Below the pieces are notes generated by a model, which did no database searches, had not been told where the DNA came from, and was given only the letters and a program-made list of their open reading frames with translations. Shown piece by piece: positions 1 through 4,766 of a stretch of 6,196 nt of DNA (position 1 is the first letter of the stretch; each line of letters begins with the position of its first letter). The stretch spans positions 1 through 6,196 of the forward strand of contig JANXWN010000331.1 of the NCBI GenBank assembly GCA_025351125.1, given 5' to 3'. A program made the position numbers and the translations under genes. The stretch comes from Caulobacteraceae bacterium (GTDB lineage: Bacteria; Pseudomonadota; Alphaproteobacteria; Caulobacterales; Caulobacteraceae).

Positions 1-1406
1 AGATCGCTGGGGTTGGTCGCCGGTTGCGCCGCCCTGGCCGTCAGCGGGCGCGACATGCAGGCATAGCGCGCCTCGTCAGCCACGTGATCTTCGCCGGCGG
101 TGTCCAAATCTTCAGGTCGCGCCGGATCGTGCTGCATCACCGGAACTGTGCGGATGAAATCGCGGCAGGTGTCGAACACCACCAACATCGCGCCGTCATC
201 GTCGCCCTTGATCCGAGCGCGCATCTGATCCCAACCGCTGAGCGCGCCCAAGGTGGCGATGCGCTTGTTATCGGCGGGACGCCACCGACCGCAGATCGGG
301 GCCATCATCTCGTGGATCGATGGACCGCCGTTGACCGCGAAGATCGACGGATCGGCCACGCCGTAAGCGATATCGTCAACCCCGTCGCGCTGCTTGATGC
401 CCGCCGCGACATCGGCGGCGGTCATCTTCAATCCTTCGTTGGGCGTGCCGGTGGAGCCATACCACTCGCGATACCGAACCATAGCGCCGCGTGGGATACT
501 GAGCCCACCGGCGTGGTGTGTGTCGCTAGCAATGGCCCACCATCCGACGCTAAAAGGCCGAGACGAGCCCCAATCGAGGGACCGGAATCGAGTCCAAAAC
601 GGCGGGATCGCGAACGGTTTACAAACATTGCGGGCCGCACTCCACTTATCGAAAAACGCGCCCTCGATGATATCCCAATCGCCTTCGAGCCAAGCGCGGA
701 CCAATTCGGCCGAGCCAGATTGAGCGAGGCGAGCGACATACATCGGGTCGCGCGACAGTAATTTTGGATTGTCGGTCAGGCGGGCGGGAATGAACATCCG
801 ATCCAGGCTGACCGACGAATCGTCGAAAGGATTGCGATAGGCTTCGGAAATGATCGTCAACGGACCGGCGTCGATATAACGGGCTTTCACCCAGTTGTGG
901 CCGGCCCCGCCGGGATTGCAGGTGGCGCGAAAACCGCAGGGTACGCCGTGAGCGCTACGGATCGTGGCTTTCAGTTTATCGACCAAGCGGGGATCGCCGA
1001 ACTGGGTCAACTCCTCCACATACACCCGACTGTAATCATGGCCTTGATAGGCGTCGGCATGGCTGTCGTGATCGAGGTGGCGAAACGACAGCCGCGCGCC
1101 GTTGGGCCAATTGAAGCGCGATTTCTGTTCAGCCCACACCGCGCCGGCGGGACCGAAAATCTGCCGCGCCCGCGCTACGGTCGGCTCTAACGCCACGCGG
1201 GTTCTACGAACCAGCAGGCCGCGCGCCGCCGCGCCATATTTTTCGGTGTGCAAGGCGAAATCGCCTAACGCGGCGTCGGTCTTGCCTCCCCCGCGGGCGC
1301 CGCCGTAGACGACTTCGAACACGGCGCTATTGACGAAGGTGGTTTGCGGGCCCGGCTGGGGCTTCCACCCTAGTTCCGTTTCGCCGGGATCATCGTCAGT
1401 TTTCAT
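1..1406 (-). CDS. Phage terminase large subunit (3' end beyond window)
   Basis: This is the DNA-packaging motor of a tailed phage: an N-terminal ATPase drives DNA into the procapsid and a C-terminal RNase H-like nuclease cuts the concatemer. The frame is open for 468 codons from an ATG at 1406 to the window edge. Visible motifs are an N-terminal WKPQPGPQ segment, Walker A GGARGGGKT (residues 35-43), a Walker B-like VYVEEL (128-133), and a coupling segment TCNPGGAGHNWVK (162-174). The three expected nuclease aspartates are present: LDWG (D278), ADPSIF (D352) and VADEARYA (D444). Most of the protein is therefore here and appears functional; probably only a short C-terminal tail is missing. The start gives the family-typical N-terminus, but no clear Shine-Dalgarno precedes it. 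No small terminase subunit lies upstream; the next gene is host selO, which suggests a prophage edge or remnant. The family assignment is secure; the exact phage group is not. Confidence 0.93.
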   Translation of the reverse strand, partial: MKTDDDPGETELGWKPQPGPQTTFVNSAVFEVVYGGARGGGKTDAALGDFALHTEKYGAAARGLLVRRTRVALEPTVARARQIFGPAGAVWAEQKSRFNWPNGARLSFRHLDHDSHADAYQGHDYSRVYVEELTQFGDPRLVDKLKATIRSAHGVPCGFRATCNPGGAGHNWVKARYIDAGPLTIISEAYRNPFDDSSVSLDRMFIPARLTDNPKLLSRDPMYVARLAQSGSAELVRAWLEGDWDIIEGAFFDKWSAARNVCKPFAIPPFWTRFRSLDWGSSRPFSVGWWAIASDTHHAGGLSIPRGAMVRYREWYGSTGTPNEGLKMTAADVAAGIKQRDGVDDIAYGVADPSIFAVNGGPSIHEMMAPICGRWRPADNKRIATLGALSGWDQMRARIKGDDDGAMLVVFDTCRDFIRTVPVMQHDPARPEDLDTAGEDHVADEARYACMSRPLTARAAQPATNPSD

Positions 1407-1437
1407 ATTGCAACATATACTCGCCCGGGTGTCAAGC
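1406..1437 (-). repeat. Bipartite 32-bp direct repeat, copy A (terminase side)
   Basis: Read on the minus strand, this is a 13-base arm GCTTGACACCCGG, an 8-base spacer GCGAGTAT and an 11-base arm ATGTTGCAATA. The arms are identical to copy B at 1661-1692, while the spacer differs at most positions. The last arm runs into the A of the terminase ATG. The two arms are also imperfect inverted copies of each other (TTGACAC against TTGCAAC), as in a recombinase core site. It also reads as TTGACA, 17 bases, TGCAAT with an upstream TG, which resembles an extended -10 promoter. However, a transcript from this copy would begin inside the terminase gene, so a promoter role here is doubtful. Confidence 0.6.
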
Positions 1438-1670
1438 GAAAATCGCCTGGGTTCGCCATGTCGGATAGCGGAAGGATTTTAGGAGGACGAGACGACCAAA
1501 ACGGCCATCGGAACGGAAAAATCAAACGTTATGTCATAGAAAAGCTAGGTTATGAATACGGCCCCGCGCACTCTCGCGAACGCCCTTGGGCCGCAAAACA
1601 AGAGGATATCTAAAAAAGGGGGGCGGGACTGGTCTTGAAACTTCAATCTCTGATATTGCGTATTGCAACA
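1407..1670. other. Intergenic junction between phage terminase and selO
   Basis: This gap of about 260 bases has no convincing gene. It looks less GC-rich than its flanks and contains A and T runs, such as a run of six A at 1612-1617. It is bracketed by two copies of a 32-bp bipartite direct repeat, annotated separately. Two tiny plus-strand open frames (1458-1613, 51 codons; 1552-1638, 28 codons) lack a good ribosome binding site and recognisable motifs, so I do not call them genes. No tRNA, integrase fragment or clear stem-loop terminator was seen. If the terminase is transcribed from the selO side, this would be its 5' leader. Confidence 0.6.
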
Positions 1671-1692
1671 TTATTTCAGCCGGGTGTCAAGC
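1661..1692 (-). repeat. Bipartite 32-bp direct repeat, copy B (selO 3' end)
   Basis: On the minus strand this reads GCTTGACACCCGG, spacer CTGAAATA, then ATGTTGCAATA, matching copy A in both arms but not in the spacer. It overlaps the last codons and stop of selO (the LDTRLK end). Sitting over a host gene's 3' end next to a phage gene is the usual position of a phage attachment site. The same bases also form TTGACA, 17 bases, TGCAAT with a TG one base before the -10, which could drive leftward transcription toward the terminase. The sequence alone does not separate these readings. Confidence 0.6.
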
Positions 1693-3104
1693 CCCCAGGC
1701 CGCCCGCGCGGTTTCGATCCTCGCCAGCTTAGCCTCGAACGCGGTCCAATCGTCGTGCGCGGCGATCGGCGCCCACAGCGCTTCAATCTGATCGTACAAC
1801 AATTCCTCCGGCTCTGGCGCGGCGAAGTAGTCGAGCGCCAATCGCGCCGGCCGGTCACACGCGTGGCCCGCCAAATGGCGTCGGAAATCGATGAACGCCT
1901 CGCCTTTGTAGAACGCCGCTCTCGCGCCGCTCATGGCCCGCTTTTCGGACGCCGCGCCGCCGAACCAGTCGAAGAAAAAAGGCTCCCACCGCACCGCTTC
2001 GCCCGCCTCGGCCAGGGCCCCGAAGGCGGCGTTGGCCAGCGCCGCGTCGTCCTCTTCACCGCCCGAAACCACGCCCAATCGCTCTACCATCGCCGTGGCT
2101 AGCGCCCGGCGATAGGCGGCCGCGAAACCATTGAGCGCGTCGGCCAACGGCTGTTGCGCGCTGACCAAGCTTAAGGCGCCGGCCAGCTGGCGCAGGTTCC
2201 AAAATACCGCCTCCGGCTGACGCCCGAAACTGTAGAGGCCGTGTTGATCGAAATAGGCGGCGACGAAGCCAGGATCATTTTTGGGCAGGAACCGATACGG
2301 ACCGTAGTCGAAACTCTCTGCGGTTATGTTCATGTTGTCGGTGTTGAGCACGCCGTGCACGAAACCCGCCGCCATCCAGCGCGCGGTCAACCGCGCCGAC
2401 CGCTCGACCACGGCCGCCAAAACGGCGACCGCCCGATCGGACGCGGCGATCAGATCGGGATAATAGGTCTCGACCACATGATCGATGAGAACAGCGATCA
2501 GATCGGGTCGATCAACCGCCGCATGCCGTTGAAACGTGCCGAAACGGATGTGACTGTGCGACAGACGGGTCATGACGGCGCCGCGCGTCGGGCTGGGCTC
2601 GTCACTGCGTTGCAGGTGTTCGCCGGTTTCGATCAGAGAAAAGGTGCGCGACGTCGGCACGCGAAGCGCTTCCAACATGGCGGTGGCCAGAACCTCGCGC
2701 ACGCCACCTTTCAGCGTCAAACGCCCGTCCGCCGTGCGCGACCACGGGGTTTGACCCGAGCCCTTGGTGCCCAAATCAAGCAAGCGGTCGGTCTCGACCT
2801 CCCTCAGCTGCGCGAACAAGAAGCCACGCCCGTCGCCCAAATCCGGGTTGTAAACGCGAAATTGATGGCCGTGGTAGCGCATCGCCAGCGGCCGCGGCTG
2901 ATTGTTGGGAAGGGGTTCGAACCGCGCGAAATGCCCGCGCCATTCCGCGTCGCTCAAGGTTTCCAGCCCGACGCTCGCCGCCGCCCGCGCGTTGCGAAAG
3001 CGGATTATCGCCTGCGGAAAATCCGCCGGTTCAACCGCATCGGCAAACTCCGGTCCCAAGGTCATGAAACGCGGGTCGGGACGGTAGAGCGGGCTCACGG
3101 GCAT
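1671..3104 (-). CDS. selO: SelO/YdiU protein adenylyltransferase
   Basis: SelO-family proteins have a pseudokinase fold that binds ATP flipped over and transfers AMP to Ser, Thr or Tyr of target proteins, with a role in the oxidative stress response. At 477 residues this is close to the usual bacterial length. Diagnostic blocks are RYHGHQFRVYNPDLGDGRG (76-94), GTKGSGQTPWSR with the nucleotide-binding lysine K114 (112-123), LKGGVREVL with E137 (131-139), HGVLNTDNMNI with D256/N257 (250-260), and the metal-binding DYGPY with D266 (266-270). All active-site positions expected for the family appear present. The C-terminus ends in LDTRLK, without the terminal cysteine motif of enterobacterial SelO; I take this to be the shorter alphaproteobacterial form. 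The ATG at 3104 gives the typical N-terminus PLYRPDPRFMTLGPEFADAV. A purine-rich GGGGAGGG lies rather far upstream. It follows tonB codirectionally and may share its transcript. Confidence 0.95.
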   Translation of the reverse strand: MPVSPLYRPDPRFMTLGPEFADAVEPADFPQAIIRFRNARAAASVGLETLSDAEWRGHFARFEPLPNNQPRPLAMRYHGHQFRVYNPDLGDGRGFLFAQLREVETDRLLDLGTKGSGQTPWSRTADGRLTLKGGVREVLATAMLEALRVPTSRTFSLIETGEHLQRSDEPSPTRGAVMTRLSHSHIRFGTFQRHAAVDRPDLIAVLIDHVVETYYPDLIAASDRAVAVLAAVVERSARLTARWMAAGFVHGVLNTDNMNITAESFDYGPYRFLPKNDPGFVAAYFDQHGLYSFGRQPEAVFWNLRQLAGALSLVSAQQPLADALNGFAAAYRRALATAMVERLGVVSGGEEDDAALANAAFGALAEAGEAVRWEPFFFDWFGGAASEKRAMSGARAAFYKGEAFIDFRRHLAGHACDRPARLALDYFAAPEPEELLYDQIEALWAPIAAHDDWTAFEAKLARIETARAAWGLDTRLK

Positions 3105-3145
3105 TTGCAGCCCATGAACCCTCCCCAGTGTCTGAGCAAGACTAT

Positions 3146-3173
3146 CGAAGCATCAGCTTCGCTCTAGAGCGAA
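3146..3173. other. Overlapping inverted repeats at the tonB 3' end
   Basis: Two perfect inverted repeats overlap. One is a 6-bp stem with a 4-base loop (CGAAGC, ATCA, GCTTCG; 3146-3161). The other is a 16-base palindrome, TTCGCTCTAGAGCGAA (3158-3173). In the restored tonB frame these bases encode the last residues (FALERS) and the stop codon. There is no following T-run, so an ordinary intrinsic terminator is not supported. A palindromic repeat element or a structure stabilising the 3' end between tonB and selO is possible. Confidence 0.5.
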
Positions 3174-3856
3174 TCGGAACGGAATACGGATCGATCCCCC
3201 GTCGACCGCTACGCCGTCTTCGGTCTTGGGTTTCATGCGAAACAAACGGCTGAGCCCAAGCGCTGCCTTGGCGAAACCCGCGCCGGTGGGGTTTCCTGAA
3301 TGATGTTACAAGCGCCTACGGCCCCGGTGGCGGCAACCTGGCAGTCCAATGTCACGAGCCCCGTAATCCAGCCGCGCGCGGCCCGTTCAGGATAGGCGCC
3401 GGCGATTTGGCCGGCGTCCGGACGACTGAGCCACGCGGGATTGGTGATCACGTGCGACACAGCCGGCGGCGGCTCGAAAGGTCCCGTCGTATCAGCGCCT
3501 CTAATGGAACCGAAGGTCCCGGACGGGCTTGTCGTCGGCGTTTGCGGCGTCAAGATTGCCACGGTCCGCGGCGAGACCATCGAAGGGGCGTGCGCGGTGG
3601 TCGGCGGCGTTCGGAGCGGCGTGGTGGGCGGGAGTGGTTGTTTGGGCGGAACATTGAAGCGTTGAACAACCATCGGCGGATCCGACGTATCGCTCTGGGG
3701 CGAGCTGGTCGGTCGGACGACCGCGGTCAGAACATAGGCCCCGACGACCAGATGGACGGCGATCGACGCGCCGATGGCGATCGATTTGGCATGATCGGGC
3801 GTACGGTGCGGCGTGGGCGGCGAGGCGAAAGCGTATGCGGCTTGAAAAATAAGCAT
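3153..3856 (-). pseudogene. TonB-family energy transducer, interrupted by a frameshift
   Basis: TonB proteins sit in the inner membrane, span the periplasm and pass energy from ExbBD to outer-membrane receptors. The frame from the ATG at 3856 shows one membrane segment (about residues 25-47), a Pro/Thr-rich periplasmic stretch (50-133), and the start of a TonB C-terminal domain (NPAWLSRPD, YPERAARGWITGLVTLDC, cysteines C172 and C183). After ETP (188-190) this frame runs into an unrelated 17-residue tail and stops at 3233. Moving to the -1 frame at 3287, next to the C4 tract at 3288-3291, restores the expected ending: [35 protein letters not shown], stop at 3153. The intact protein would be 234 residues. 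A lost C is the simplest cause; an assembly error is possible. A strong ribosome site, AAGGAGGA, lies 5-6 bases before the ATG. Confidence 0.85.
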
Positions 3857-3861
3857 GACGA

Positions 3862-3869
3862 TCCTCCTT
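3862..3869 (-). promoter_or_regulatory. Ribosome binding site of the tonB-family gene
   Basis: AAGGAGGA on the minus strand is a near-perfect Shine-Dalgarno with 5-6 bases to the ATG at 3856. It fixes the start and implies the gene was well translated before the frame broke. Confidence 0.85.
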
Positions 3870-3906
3870 CTGCAGGCAGTTTGCAGACATGAACGTCACG
3901 CGCTAA

Positions 3907-3921
3907 TTGACCTAAGGTCAA
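3907..3921. promoter_or_regulatory. Operator-like palindrome 1 upstream of tonB
   Basis: TTGACCTAAGGTCAA is a perfect inverted repeat of TTGACCT around a central A. It lies about 50 bp upstream of the tonB start. A near copy is centred 24 bp away. The symmetry fits a dimeric repressor or activator site; the regulator is unknown. The 15-base length does not match the FNR/FixK consensus (TTGAT, 4 bases, ATCAA). Confidence 0.55.
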
Positions 3922-3930
3922 GAGACCGCC

Positions 3931-3945
3931 TTCACCTTAGGTCAA
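3931..3945. promoter_or_regulatory. Operator-like palindrome 2 upstream of tonB
   Basis: TTCACCTTAGGTCAA matches palindrome 1 at 13 of 15 positions: one mismatch in the left arm, and the central A/T swapped. The two centres are 24 bp apart, a little over two helical turns, so two dimers could bind on nearly the same face. No clear -10 box could be placed relative to either site on the minus strand. Confidence 0.5.
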
Positions 3946-3992
3946 GTGAACGCTGATCATGCTAAATATTTTAATTTTGAACGGCGAAGCGA

Positions 3993-4505
3993 TTACGGCG
4001 CGCTGGGTTTGGTCGGCGCGGGACCCGGGGTCGTAATGTACCACTGTACTTTTAGACGGCCATCCGACTGGGTCTTATAAACCGACACGAACGATCCGGT
4101 CTGAGAATTGGATTGCCGCGTTGCGGGGTCGATGGCCGTTTCGGTGTAGACGCCCCGGGCCACCGCCATATCGCCCGACTTGGCAATATTGATCTTGTCG
4201 CTGGAAAACGTGAAGCTGAACCCCGGCGTGTCGAGGGCCTGCTGGACCGTGGCCTTGATGGCCGCAGCCCCGTCCGCGGCCGGGGCATCGGGAATCATCA
4301 GCTTGGCCTTGTCGCCAAAGTGCGCCGCGATCTTGGCCGCGTCGCCGCTTTTCCAATCGGCGTTCCAGTGGACCTCGTCCGCCTTCAGGGCGATAAAGGT
4401 CTTGGCGGTCTGCAGCGAGGCGGCGTCGGGCGATGATGCTTGGCCACAGGCCGCAAGAAGCAGCAACGCCAAAGTCGGGGCGGTCGAGCAGACGTTTTTG
4501 ATCAT
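3993..4505 (-). CDS. Lipoprotein with NTF2-like (DUF4440/SnoaL) domain
   Basis: This is a 170-residue secreted lipoprotein of unknown function. The N-terminus is a lipoprotein signal: lysine at position 3, a leucine-rich core TLALLLLAAC and a lipobox cysteine at C20, followed by glycine, which in E. coli would favour the outer membrane. Residues about 31-160 look like a DUF4440/SnoaL NTF2-like cone fold. They include WNADWKSGDAAKIAAHFGD (47-64), a G-A-A-A-I-K helix (79-84), and the strands VARGVYTETAI (115-125) and GSFVSVYKTQSDGRLKVQWY (137-156). Such domains serve as small-ligand binding pockets or enzymes, and no specific activity can be read here. The frame is open further upstream to 4751, but the ATG at 4505 is preferred: it sits five bases after GAGAGG and begins the signal peptide directly. 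It is transcribed divergently from gltB. The 3' end carries no clear hairpin terminator. Confidence 0.88.
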   Translation of the reverse strand: MIKNVCSTAPTLALLLLAACGQASSPDAASLQTAKTFIALKADEVHWNADWKSGDAAKIAAHFGDKAKLMIPDAPAADGAAAIKATVQQALDTPGFSFTFSSDKINIAKSGDMAVARGVYTETAIDPATRQSNSQTGSFVSVYKTQSDGRLKVQWYITTPGPAPTKPSAP

Positions 4506-4510
4506 ACGAA

Positions 4511-4516
4511 CCTCTC
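4511..4516 (-). promoter_or_regulatory. Ribosome binding site deciding the lipoprotein start
   Basis: GAGAGG lies five bases before the ATG at 4505. Together with the lipoprotein signal that begins at this codon, it rules against the longer start at 4751, whose extra 82 residues are Arg-rich and without domain character. Confidence 0.7.
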
Positions 4517-4756
4517 GGGTTTGGCGGCGCCCACCTTGATGCGGTGACGCCGCCCCACGCCGCCACGATAAGTGATCTACGCTCCGGCGCCTATCGACGT
4601 CCAGGCTTTGACGCGCCCGATTGCAGGGCGCCCAAATAGCGGGCACCAATGCGTCGGCTTGAATTTTGCGCGACGCGCGGTCGACAAGCTCGGCCTCCTG
4701 CGTGTAAAGGCCGATGGGTCTAGCGTGCCCTTGCGGCGCGCCTAAACGCATGTCTT

Positions 4757-4760
4757 GAGG
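4757..4760 (+). promoter_or_regulatory. Weak ribosome binding site supporting a TTG start of gltB
   Basis: GAGG within TTGAGGATC lies six bases before the TTG at 4767. No ATG or GTG is available in frame between the stop TAA at 4744-4746 and the conserved protein start, so this modest site decides between the TTG codons. Confidence 0.45.
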
Positions 4761-4766
4761 ATCGTT

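Larger units (their letters stand above)
4506..4766. other. Divergent intergenic region, lipoprotein gene / gltB
   Basis: This stretch of about 260 bases must hold promoters for both divergent genes, but I could not place a convincing -35/-10 pair for either. It contains two inverted repeats. At 4523-4554 arms GGCGGCG and CGCCGCC enclose an inner CACC/GGTG stem; this lies in the lipoprotein leader and ends seven bases before its ribosome site. At 4613-4631 GCGCCC and GGGCGC enclose a 7-base loop in the gltB leader direction, with no T-run after it. No sigma-54 (-24/-12) site was seen. Confidence 0.5.

Noticed and set aside
24..761. Plus-strand open frame of 245 codons opposite the terminase
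   Set aside because: The minus-strand terminase carries every catalytic motif across this stretch; the plus-strand product shows nothing recognisable.
1406..1437. Copy A of the repeat as the terminase promoter
   Set aside because: The TGCAAT element directly touches the ATG, so a transcript would start after the start codon.
1609..1630. C-run followed by six T on the minus strand, as a selO terminator
   Set aside because: No GC-rich inverted repeat precedes the T-run on that strand, so it does not form an intrinsic terminator.
1458..1638. Small plus-strand frames 1458-1613 (51 codons) and 1552-1638 (28 codons)
   Set aside because: Neither has a good ribosome site, codon use unlike the neighbours is seen, and no known small-protein motif is present. 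They cannot be excluded without homologues.
2241..3167. Long plus-strand open frame of 308 codons opposite selO
   Set aside because: It lies antisense to a fully recognisable selO, is rich in Arg/Gly/His and has no family motifs, as expected of a shadow frame in GC-rich DNA.
3284..3296. Programmed -1 frameshifting in tonB
   Set aside because: The zero-frame codons ACC CCA preceded by A do not make a classical X XXY YYZ slippery heptamer, and no downstream stimulatory structure was evident. An indel is simpler.
4607..4638. TTGACG followed by AAATAG as a gltB promoter
   Set aside because: The spacer is 20 bases and the -10 match is poor; the site cannot be supported.
4506..4751. Longer N-terminus for the lipoprotein, starting at 4751
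   Set aside because: It would bury the signal peptide and lipobox 80 residues inside the protein; the internal ATG at 4505 has a ribosome site.
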